Of a stretch of 5,233 nucleotides of DNA, positions 1-5,233 are shown piece by piece. This DNA is from Clostridia bacterium (GTDB lineage Bacteria > Bacillota > Clostridia > Oscillospirales > CAG-272). The stretch is taken from the NCBI GenBank assembly GCA_024404655.1, contig JAKSPR010000208.1, forward strand, positions 1-5,233. Reading direction: 5' to 3'. Positions within the stretch are counted from its first letter, which is position 1; every line of letters starts with the position of its first letter. Made by a program: the position numbers and the translations under genes. A model generated the notes under the pieces. It made no database searches and was not told where the DNA came from. It saw only the letters and a list, made by a program, of their open reading frames with translations.

Positions 1-19
1 CATAATAATTTGCCACCGT

Positions 20-217
20 CAATGATATATCGCCTCACGGCGATATGATATACTTGCTGCGCAAGCATGATATATTTTCGCTTCGCTCAAATATGAGATA
101 ATATCCGTTCCTTCATATGCCGAAGGCATATATCATCGCACAAAGTGCGATATCATACCGAAGGTATATCACCCGTTCCCGATACGCCGAAGGCGTATAT
201 AGGAACGGATATCATTG
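20..217. repeat. MITE-like hairpin cluster with terminal inverted repeats
   Basis: This 198-bp intergenic element begins CAATGATAT (20-28) and ends ATATCATTG (209-217), a perfect 9-bp terminal inverted repeat. Inside it is a chain of short hairpins: 27-34/39-46 (8 bp, loop TCAC), 53-57/61-65 (loop TGC), 72-77/89-94, 115-121/125-131 (loop GAA), 135-141/145-151 (loop AAA), 155-159/163-167 (loop GAA) and 182-188/192-198 (loop GAA). A second, nested 12-bp inverted repeat (101-112 and 201-212) encloses the last four hairpins. The stems differ in sequence but keep pairing and share AT-rich outer ends. There is no ORF and no clear target-site duplication. Non-autonomous mobile repeat, or a structured RNA/DNA element, are the plausible readings. 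I recognise the style from gut Clostridia intergenic DNA but cannot name a published family. Confidence 0.7.
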
Positions 218-260
218 TAAAAAACCTCTTTTGTCCGGTAGACAAAAGAGGTTTTTTACA
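216..260 (-). terminator. Bidirectional intrinsic terminator behind tRNA-Val
   Basis: A perfect 20-bp inverted repeat (216-235 with 241-260) has a 5-base loop, CGGTA. The outer part of the stem is A6 on one side and T6 on the other, so either strand gives a stable hairpin followed by a U-run. On the minus strand it starts immediately after the encoded CCA of the tRNA, so it is the natural tRNA terminator. On the plus strand it would stop any transcript entering from the left. Its left end overlaps the last two bases of the hairpin repeat. Confidence 0.88.
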
Positions 261-337
<77 letters not shown>

Positions 338-353
338 GATATTGAACATTTAT

Positions 354-382
354 ATTATACCGCGCGGCGCGGGATTTGTCAA
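354..382 (-). promoter_or_regulatory. Consensus sigma-A promoter of tRNA-Val
   Basis: On the minus strand, TTGACA (377-382) and TATAAT (354-359) are both perfect matches, separated by exactly 17 bp (360-376) of very GC-rich spacer. Transcription should start near 347, leaving a leader of about 10 nt before the tRNA 5' end at 337. Such a strong promoter suits a stable RNA gene. Confidence 0.9.
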
Positions 383-452
383 GTGTTTATGGGAGAATAA
401 TCAAAATCTCCTGTCTGTCTGCAGGTCCATACAAAAAAATCCGCCGGAGCCG

Positions 453-481
453 TTGCACTCGTCCACGGTCTGTGATACAAT
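453..481 (+). promoter_or_regulatory. Sigma-A promoter of the SLH glycosidase gene
   Basis: TTGCAC (453-458) and TACAAT (476-481) lie 17 bp apart, each one or two bases from consensus. The predicted transcription start is near 488, about 27 nt before the ATG at 515 and only about 6 nt before the alternative ATG at 494. This favours the downstream start. The promoter is divergent from the tRNA promoter, about 70 bp away. Confidence 0.65.
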
Positions 482-501
482 ATAAAAAAACAGATGAAAG
501 C

Positions 502-507
502 GGGAGA
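502..507 (+). promoter_or_regulatory. Ribosome binding site deciding the start at 515
   Basis: GGGAGA ends 7 nt before the ATG at 515. The in-frame ATG at 494 has no purine-rich Shine-Dalgarno at the proper distance (its upstream is TATAAAAAAACAG) and lies at the expected mRNA 5' end. The start at 515 also places a short basic n-region directly before the signal-peptide core. Confidence 0.7.
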
Positions 508-514
508 TAGCCCA

Positions 515-3139
515 ATGAATCATAAATGCCTCCGTTCCTTCATGATATCCTTCCTTGCCGTCTTTATGGCTGCCGCCGTCGCTGTCAGCGCTTCTGCGGA
601 TTTCAGACGGACCATCACCCTTGCCGACGGCCTTGCGTTTGAGGAATTCTATGAGGAACCTCCGAAGACCCCGCAGCACGGATTTATCTTTACATATACA
701 CCCGGCAAAGACGTTCTGCCCATCCTGACCGCGGGCAGCGGCGTCTACGGAAGAGAACGGGTCACCGCCATGGCGGACGCACTCCGAAAACAGGGAGCCG
801 ATGTCCTCGGCGGTACCAACGCTGACTTTTTCAGCTTCCTCACGGGTATTCCGCTGGGGGTGATGATCGAGAATGGACGGGTCTTGTCCTCCGACGCGGG
901 CGCAAACGCTTTCGGCATCCGGGAGGACGGTACCTGCGTGCTCGGCTGCCCGGAGGTGAAAATCTCCCTGACCAGAACCGCGGACGGTCTCACGCTGCCC
1001 GTGGCGCATATCAATAAATATCCCGCGGTCTGGGGCGCGTATCTTTCCACCCCGGCCTTAGGCGTATCGACCCACTCCACAGAGGACAGCACGGAGATCG
1101 TGTTCCGGATTCTGGACGGAGACTTTCGCATCGGCGCATCGGTCATCGCGGAGATCACAGGCGTTTTTGATAACAGCAAAAACATCCGTATCCCGGAAAA
1201 CGGCTTCGCCATCACGGTCCATAATAAGGCATCCTGCTTTTCCTCTTACACGAAACTGAAAACGGGCGACAGAACAGAGCTTGCCATAACCGCCTCCCCC
1301 GGCTGGGAAAATGTCGTGACTGCCGTCGGCGGCGGAGATATCCTCGTCCGGGACGGTGTTATCCAGGAAAGCATTACCGATGAGGACCACGAGCGTTACC
1401 GCAATCCTCGTACTGCCATCGGCTGCACCGCTGAGGGCGATATCCGGATTTTTGTCATGGACGGCGTGCCGGAGACCTCCGGTTCTTCGGGTCTGACGCT
1501 GGACGGTCTTGCAAAAACCATGCGGGACCTCGGTTGCACGGACGCTCTGAATCTTGACGGCGGTGGTTCTTCCACAGTCCTGTTGAAAAAAGAAAACGGA
1601 ACGCTTACCATGGCAAACCAGCCTCCCGAGACAAACGGCCGTGCGGTTTCCAATGCCATTCTGTTTGTCAATACCGCAGCACCGGACGGCGTACCGTATT
1701 TTGCGGAACTCACCCCGGATACCCCGCTGATCTTCGGAAATCCGGGCATCCAGTTTTCTCCCGTTTTCCGCGACAAGAGCCGCGCCGTGACAGAGGCACC
1801 GGAAAACGCGGAATATCAGTGGAGCTGTACCGGCGGAACCATCACGGAAAACGGCTATTTCACCCCCTATACCAAGCTCCTGCCCGGATATCTCGACGAA
1901 CCGACCGTTACCCTGACCGTGACAGTTCCGGTCCCGGAAACGGATGTGGAAGAACCGGAAATCACGGAACAGCCGGAAACGCCTGAAACCCCTGAAATCA
2001 CGGAATCGCCGGAAACCACGGATATTACGGATATTACGGATATCCGGGATATCCCAGATATTACAGATATCCCGGATATCCTCGAAATTCCCGAAGATGT
2101 ACCGGAGGAAATCCACTCCGGGGACGATGCGCCTGCCCCCCGCATGGTATTCGGCGTTGTGACCGTCAGAATCCAGCGCACTGCTGTCCTTGACAGTCTG
2201 AAGGTTCAGAATCCCGGTCTGCAGGCGGAACTCGGTCAGACGACGGAATCTATCCGTCTGGAAGGAACCCTGCGCGGATATCCTGTCGTCGTCGATGCAA
2301 AAACCGTCACGGGCGTGTTCTCCGCAAGCGGCACCACCCGTCTGCCGGAGGCCATTCTGAACGGCAGTCTGCAGGTGAAGAACCGGCTTTCCGCTGAGAA
2401 CACTCCGTTCTCCGTCTACAAAAATTTTGAGGTCCGGATCACCGCTCCCGCCCGGAACGGCGGCACCCTGATCGCAAGGACCTCGGTCCGGACTGCGGTT
2501 TCCGCAGAAAATACCTTTTCCGATCTTACGGATCACTGGGCGAAAAACGACATTCTGACCCTCTATTGCCGCGGCATCGTCAGCGGTATATCCGACGGGA
2601 ACGGCGGCTATGCTTATCAGCCCGGAGAACCCCTGACCCGCGGTGCTTTTGCCAAGATGATCACGCTTCTGACCCGGGAAACCGGGACCGATACGGCTGG
2701 TACTGCGGTCAGCGTATCCGCCATCGACCTGAAAACCGTCTATCTTGACGGAAAGAGCATCCCGGCCTGGGCGGCTCCCTACGTCCGTTCTGTCACAGCG
2801 GCTGGCCTTATGAAGGGAAAAGGCGTGGAGGGCGGCGTGCTCTTTGATACCGATGCTTCCATGACCCGCGCGGAGGTGCTGAATGTTCTCTCGGCGATCC
2901 TCGGCGCAAAAGAATTCCCCGACCGCGGCATTGTCTATGCCGATGACGATCAGATCCCCGCATGGGCAGCGGAGGCCGTCTGGAACTGTACCAATGCCGG
3001 CCTTGTCAACGGATTCCCGGACGGTACCGTCCGCACATCCGCCATCATCTCCCGTGCTGAGGCTGCGGCGCTCTTATGCAGAATCACGGGTGTACTGAAC
3101 GAAACGGAACCGGAAGCGCTGGAAACATCGGAAACATAA
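515..3139 (+). CDS. Secreted SLH-anchored phosphodiester glycosidase (NAGPA family)
   Basis: This 874-residue protein starts with a signal peptide: basic MNHKCLR, a hydrophobic core over residues 9-24, and a probable AXA cut after A28 (ASA-D). There is no lipobox. Residues about 90-387 form an NAGPA-type domain (family of the mammalian GlcNAc-1-phosphodiester 'uncovering enzyme', PF09992). Its hallmarks are GTNADFF (100-106), AVGGGD (270-275), NPRTAIG (297-303) and LNLDGGGSST (345-354). Residues about 388-473 look like a beta-rich module. Residues about 474-535 are an acidic Pro/Thr/Glu linker ending in DIx repeats. A second uncharacterised region (about 536-660) follows. Three SLH modules complete the protein (about 668-722, 733-797, 800-860); modules 2 and 3 keep the TRAE/SRAE motif (784-787, 846-849), while module 1 has TRGA (708-711). 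Family knowledge predicts cleavage of a sugar from a sugar-1-phosphate diester. The SLH part should hold the enzyme on pyruvylated secondary wall polymer. The actual substrate is unknown. It is monocistronic, with a promoter at 453-481 and a terminator at 3160-3193. An ATG at 494 would add 7 residues. Confidence 0.9.
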   Translation: MNHKCLRSFMISFLAVFMAAAVAVSASADFRRTITLADGLAFEEFYEEPPKTPQHGFIFTYTPGKDVLPILTAGSGVYGRERVTAMADALRKQGADVLGGTNADFFSFLTGIPLGVMIENGRVLSSDAGANAFGIREDGTCVLGCPEVKISLTRTADGLTLPVAHINKYPAVWGAYLSTPALGVSTHSTEDSTEIVFRILDGDFRIGASVIAEITGVFDNSKNIRIPENGFAITVHNKASCFSSYTKLKTGDRTELAITASPGWENVVTAVGGGDILVRDGVIQESITDEDHERYRNPRTAIGCTAEGDIRIFVMDGVPETSGSSGLTLDGLAKTMRDLGCTDALNLDGGGSSTVLLKKENGTLTMANQPPETNGRAVSNAILFVNTAAPDGVPYFAELTPDTPLIFGNPGIQFSPVFRDKSRAVTEAPENAEYQWSCTGGTITENGYFTPYTKLLPGYLDEPTVTLTVTVPVPETDVEEPEITEQPETPETPEITESPETTDITDITDIRDIPDITDIPDILEIPEDVPEEIHSGDDAPAPRMVFGVVTVRIQRTAVLDSLKVQNPGLQAELGQTTESIRLEGTLRGYPVVVDAKTVTGVFSASGTTRLPEAILNGSLQVKNRLSAENTPFSVYKNFEVRITAPARNGGTLIARTSVRTAVSAENTFSDLTDHWAKNDILTLYCRGIVSGISDGNGGYAYQPGEPLTRGAFAKMITLLTRETGTDTAGTAVSVSAIDLKTVYLDGKSIPAWAAPYVRSVTAAGLMKGKGVEGGVLFDTDASMTRAEVLNVLSAILGAKEFPDRGIVYADDDQIPAWAAEAVWNCTNAGLVNGFPDGTVRTSAIISRAEAAALLCRITGVLNETEPEALETSET
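2021..2083 (+). repeat. Seven tandem 9-nt units encoding DIx repeats
   Basis: Seven consecutive 9-base units of the form GAT-AT(T/C)-NNN encode DIT DIT DIR DIP DIT DIP DIL, residues 503-523 of the SLH protein. The first two units are identical; the others vary mainly in the third codon. The unit length is a multiple of three, so gain or loss of copies would keep the reading frame. Upstream residues 476-502 form a looser PEITE/PETPE repeat. Together they make a flexible, highly acidic spacer between the glycosidase half and the wall-anchoring half. Confidence 0.9.
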
Positions 3140-3159
3140 CGACCCGGAACCAAACAGAA

Positions 3160-3193
3160 AACCGGCATCTCCGCAGATACGGAAATGCCGGTT
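3160..3193. terminator. Bidirectional terminator between convergent genes
   Basis: The 14-bp stem (3160-3173 with 3180-3193, loop CAGATA) has a single C-A mismatch. It lies 20 nt after the stop of the SLH glycosidase and 24 nt after the stop of the convergent GDPD gene. On the minus strand the stem is followed by TTTTCTGTTT, a fair U-tract. On the plus strand the tail is weaker (TTGCTTTAT). It most likely serves both genes, more efficiently for the GDPD gene. Confidence 0.8.
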
Positions 3194-3217
3194 GCTTTAT
3201 CTGATTCAGATTTTGGC

Positions 3218-3946
3218 TCAACAGCCTTCCAGAATATTGGAAGTGATGAAGTCAACGCCCCAGCCAATGAGACGTTCAGCGTCTTCCTTCTTATCGACGG
3301 TCCAGCAGTTGATCTTGGTTCCGTTTGCATGGAGCTTGTCGATCAGTTCCTTGGAAAGGGCGGGGTAGTAAATATCCAGATCAATCTGATCGGCGGCGAG
3401 ACGGGCAATGCCTTCGTCGTTCATCTCCATGGTGAGGAACTGGCAGGGCTGTTCCGGCTTATAAGCGCGGACGCGCTTCAGATTCTCGTAGTTGAACGCG
3501 ATGAAAATGACGCTGGAAAGATAGCCCATGGCGTCGATGCGGTCGATCATGCGCTTGATCTCATCGTCGGTATAGTCGGATTTCAGTTCCAGAACGCAGA
3601 CCTTTTCGTACTGGCGGCAGATGCCGATATACTCTTCCAGAGAGGGCAGATGCAGGTCTGCACGGTCCTTTATCTCATTTCTGGAATTGAGCTGCATACG
3701 GCGCAGGGTTTCAAAGCTTGTCTGTTCCACGTTGATATTATCGCCGCTGACACGGTCGGTATTGGCATCATGGAGGATGATGAAGTTACCGTCGCCGGTT
3801 CTGTGGATATCGGTTTCCACGCCGAAATAAGAGCGGTTGCCTGCTGCGACGAAAGCAGCGCAGGTATTTTCTTTTTCGAGGCCGGAGACACCGCGGTGAG
3901 CGACCATGAGGGTATTTTTGGAGTTGACTTTGATGGTGTTGTTCAT
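3218..3946 (-). CDS. Glycerophosphodiester phosphodiesterase, cytoplasmic type
   Basis: This 242-residue protein is of normal length for a single-domain bacterial GDPD (TIM-barrel, UgpQ/GlpQ family). These enzymes hydrolyse glycerophosphodiesters to sn-glycerol-3-phosphate and an alcohol. Motifs run in the expected order: AHRG (16-19), ENT (26-28), VETD (43-46), LHD (58-60), the small insertion ending LPSLEEY (100-106), LELK (119-122), NCWTVD (213-218) and the C-terminal GVDFITSN (230-237). The probable acid-base pair is H17/H59, and the probable metal ligands are E44, D46 and E120; all are present. No signal peptide or membrane segment is visible, so it should act in the cytoplasm on imported or lipid-derived diesters. 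The start at 3946 has AAAGGA (3958-3963) 11 nt upstream, a little long. M14 has no ribosome site and would leave almost nothing before AHRG. It is convergent with the SLH glycosidase gene and divergent from the LTA-synthase-like gene. The promoter at 4284-4312 implies a leader of about 330 nt. The natural substrate cannot be told from sequence. Confidence 0.93.
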   Translation of the reverse strand: MNNTIKVNSKNTLMVAHRGVSGLEKENTCAAFVAAGNRSYFGVETDIHRTGDGNFIILHDANTDRVSGDNINVEQTSFETLRRMQLNSRNEIKDRADLHLPSLEEYIGICRQYEKVCVLELKSDYTDDEIKRMIDRIDAMGYLSSVIFIAFNYENLKRVRAYKPEQPCQFLTMEMNDEGIARLAADQIDLDIYYPALSKELIDKLHANGTKINCWTVDKKEDAERLIGWGVDFITSNILEGC

Positions 3947-3963
3947 AGTATATTGTTTCCTTT

Positions 3964-4277
3964 CGCAGAAAAATTATGGTGAGGTTATTGTGGGGGGCAT
4001 CAGGGGGTACTGCCCTCGGCTTGATTTGGCTTTATCCGGGTTCTGCGGGGGGAGCGGCAAGGGCTTTGCGGCCGCCCTTGCATGCTTCGCAGAGCTTCCT
4101 GACTGGGTGTGTATTGATATTGGGACTATCACGGCGGGGTAGAGCGGGGGCTTGCTTCCGCCGCGGTCCAACCATATAACCAATGGCTTCGGGTTTTCAA
4201 AGGTATCCTTTTTTCGGGGGACATCCCTGTCTTCATGTGTGCTGTTCGGGGAGTTTTTTTGCGGAATGTTTTGAACT
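3964..4277 (-). other. Long C-rich leader / possible dispersed repeat upstream of GDPD
   Basis: About 310 bases separate the GDPD ribosome site from the predicted transcription start. I find no credible gene: short ORFs exist on both strands but have low-complexity Pro/Lys/Gly compositions and no ribosome sites. The plus strand has a marked excess of G-runs (3992-3997, 4003-4007, 4038-4040, 4047-4052, 4061-4063), so a minus-strand transcript would be C-rich. One clear hairpin is 4057-4064 with 4074-4081 (8 bp, 9-base loop). It does not match any riboswitch class I know. It could be an untranslated leader, an inserted intergenic repeat, or a decayed gene. Confidence 0.45.
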
Positions 4278-4283
4278 GTAACT

Positions 4284-4312
4284 ATCATAGCACATTTTTT
4301 GCGGGATTGCAA
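4284..4312 (-). promoter_or_regulatory. Predicted promoter of the GDPD gene
   Basis: On the minus strand, TTGCAA (4307-4312) and TATGAT (4284-4289) are separated by 17 bp. The likely start is near 4277. It is the best sigma-A match upstream of the GDPD gene, although it is about 330 nt from the start codon. A closer, weaker promoter inside the C-rich stretch cannot be excluded. Confidence 0.6.
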
Positions 4313-4322
4313 TACTATTTTC

Positions 4323-4351
4323 TTGACTTTTTATACGGCGGAGGGTATACT
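4323..4351 (+). promoter_or_regulatory. Promoter of the LTA-synthase-like gene
   Basis: TTGACT (4323-4328) and TATACT (4346-4351) are each one base from consensus and 17 bp apart. The predicted start near 4358 gives a leader of about 46 nt. Its -35 box lies only 10 bp from the -35 box of the opposing GDPD promoter, so one regulator bound between them could affect both genes. Confidence 0.82.
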
Positions 4352-4389
4352 ATATCTATATAAGATAACAGTTGTTTCCGTGCCCGAAA

Positions 4390-4396
4390 AAGGAGG
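4390..4396 (+). promoter_or_regulatory. Strong ribosome binding site for the ATG at 4404
   Basis: AAGGAGG, a full anti-Shine-Dalgarno match, ends 7 nt before the ATG at 4404. It fixes the start of the right-edge gene, which otherwise has another in-frame Met at residue 22 inside the first membrane segment. Confidence 0.92.
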
Positions 4397-4403
4397 TTTT
4401 TTC

Positions 4404-5233
4404 ATGCCGGAATCCGGATCTGAAACCAAAAAGAAATATGCGAAAATTCTGCCCGTTCTGCATGTGATGCCGCCGGTGCTCATCGGCATTCTGGCGCTTG
4501 TCTATTTCCGTCTCTGCATTCTGACAACAGGAGGACTTGGAGGATATTTTCTGCCCTCTGCCGGGATCATCGCAGTGCTGTTTGCGGCGGTGCTCAACAA
4601 AAAGCGTCTGCCGGACATTCTGGGCTGGATTTTCTATGCGGCGGTGCCGTTTTTACACTTTATTCTGCTGGAGGCCATTCAGCAGCATACCAGAGACATG
4701 GTACAGAAGATGGTATGGCTGAATCTGATCGTCTACTGTCTTGCGTCGTGGTTTGTACTTTTCCTTCTGCGGAAGCACGGAGGAACCGCGGTACTGATCA
4801 CAACGGTCCTTGCGTGGTTTTCTGCAGTCGCCAATTCCGTCTGCTGGCAGTTCCGCTCGCTGCCCATTCTGCCGTGGGATATCTATTCCATCAAAACCGG
4901 ACTTTCCGTTGTCGGGGATTATCAGTACCAGTATTCGGATTTATTCTGGCTGGTGCAGCTGTCCTTTGCGGCGATTGCTGTCCTTGGCTTCTGCGTTCAG
5001 CCGAAAAAGCCCCTGCCGAAGCTCTTCCACTATATCGCCGCCCCGGTTGTGGGAATCGTGCTCACTGCGGTTCTTCTGTTTGCCCAGACAGACCGGATGT
5101 CTGATACCTTCGGCGGCTATCGTTACCTTTTCACCCCGACGGTTTATTATGAGCGCAACGGCTCCGTTGTCTCGTTCCTTTCCACCCTGCGTTATCTCAG
5201 CGTCAAAAAGCCCGCAGGCTACGATAAAAAGAC
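4404..5233 (+). CDS. LTA synthase-family membrane protein, N-terminal part (cut by window edge)
   Basis: The frame is open from the ATG to the last base: 276 complete codons and no stop, so the gene is partial at its 3' end. After a short basic cytoplasmic start (KKKYAK, 9-14) come about seven hydrophobic segments, near residues 16-40, 48-65, 72-92, 102-122, 128-147, 180-198 and 208-227. The loop with LPILPWDIYSI (153-163) and the post-membrane stretch PTVYYERNG...SFLSTLRYL (245-265) followed by KPAGYDKK resemble clostridial LtaS-like proteins. In these the segment leads into an extracellular alkaline-phosphatase/sulfatase-fold catalytic domain. That domain, with its metal-binding and Thr nucleophile motifs, would lie beyond the window and is not seen, so the assignment rests on topology and linker motifs. 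Family members transfer glycerol phosphate (from phosphatidylglycerol) or phosphoethanolamine to surface polymers or lipids; which one applies cannot be decided here. It has its own promoter and is divergent from the GDPD gene. Confidence 0.72.
   Translation, partial: MPESGSETKKKYAKILPVLHVMPPVLIGILALVYFRLCILTTGGLGGYFLPSAGIIAVLFAAVLNKKRLPDILGWIFYAAVPFLHFILLEAIQQHTRDMVQKMVWLNLIVYCLASWFVLFLLRKHGGTAVLITTVLAWFSAVANSVCWQFRSLPILPWDIYSIKTGLSVVGDYQYQYSDLFWLVQLSFAAIAVLGFCVQPKKPLPKLFHYIAAPVVGIVLTAVLLFAQTDRMSDTFGGYRYLFTPTVYYERNGSVVSFLSTLRYLSVKKPAGYDKK

Noticed and set aside
20..217. CRISPR array
   Set aside because: The repeats are short hairpins with differing stems and no constant direct repeat or uniform spacer length, and no cas gene is nearby.
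494..514. Upstream in-frame ATG adding seven residues (MKAGDSP) to the SLH glycosidase
   Set aside because: It has no Shine-Dalgarno, lies at the predicted mRNA 5' end, and its own bases contain the good ribosome site for the ATG at 515, which directly precedes the signal peptide.
401..1215. Minus-strand open frames across the tRNA-glycosidase intergenic region and the gene 5' end
   Set aside because: They overlap the supported promoter and signal-peptide coding region, have no recognisable motifs, and are antisense shadows.
1058..2536. 492-codon open frame on the minus strand opposite the glycosidase
   Set aside because: It is the antisense shadow of a long GC-rich gene: its Arg/Gly/Phe-rich composition, including a run mirroring the DIx repeats, has no domain, and no ribosome site is evident.
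3185..3982. 265-codon plus-strand open frame opposite the GDPD gene
   Set aside because: The opposite strand encodes a GDPD with every family motif in order; this frame starts inside the terminator hairpin and mirrors those codons.
3992..4063. G-quadruplex on the plus strand from several G-runs
   Set aside because: The runs are unevenly spaced, with one gap of about 30 bases; no compact four-run motif with short loops is present.
3906..4179. Short plus-strand open frames (3906-4142 and 3976-4179) upstream of the LTA-synthase-like gene
   Set aside because: No ribosome site or promoter; the first begins inside the GDPD coding region and the second is Gly/Arg-rich low complexity.
3974..4312. 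112-codon minus-strand open frame in the GDPD leader
   Set aside because: Its start lies within the predicted -35 box of the GDPD promoter, it has no ribosome site, and the product is low-complexity Pro/Lys/Ser.
4537..5104. Two plus-strand open frames inside the right-edge gene
   Set aside because: They are in a different frame from the continuous 276-codon membrane-protein frame that has a perfect ribosome site and promoter.

Overview
The window looks like chromosomal DNA of a Gram-positive clostridium, most likely a gut Oscillospiraceae/Ruminococcaceae-type organism. This rests on three S-layer-homology (SLH) modules, an LTA-synthase-like membrane protein, a strong AGGAGG ribosome binding site, consensus sigma-A promoters with 17-bp spacers, and an intergenic cluster of small AT-flanked hairpins of a style I associate with these genomes. 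The taxonomic call is an inference; no phylogenetic marker gene is present.

Layout, left to right. Bases 1-19 show nothing I can name. Bases 20-217 hold a compact hairpin-rich repeat bounded by short terminal inverted repeats (MITE-like). It abuts a perfect 20-bp inverted repeat (216-260), which is the terminator of a minus-strand tRNA-Val(CAC) gene (261-337) with its own near-ideal promoter (354-382). Divergent from the tRNA, a promoter at 453-481 drives a large secreted protein (515-3139). This protein has a signal peptide, an NAGPA-type phosphodiester glycosidase domain, a repetitive acidic linker and three C-terminal SLH modules. A bidirectional hairpin terminator (3160-3193) separates it from the convergent gene for a cytoplasmic glycerophosphodiester phosphodiesterase (3218-3946, minus). 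Upstream of that gene lies about 330 bases of C-rich leader or repeat DNA without a convincing gene. Then come two back-to-back promoters, one for the phosphodiesterase and one for a plus-strand gene starting at 4404. The latter runs off the right edge and encodes the multi-pass membrane half of an LTA-synthase-family protein.

All three protein genes have a plausible connection to phosphodiester-containing cell-surface polymers. The right-hand protein probably belongs to the glycerol-phosphate polymerase/transferase family. The GDPD hydrolyses glycerophosphodiesters inside the cell. The SLH-anchored enzyme belongs to a family that removes sugars from sugar-1-phosphodiesters, and it is predicted to sit on the wall. 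Whether they act in one pathway is inference from gene neighbourhood and family function. No phage, CRISPR array or complete mobile element with a transposase is visible.
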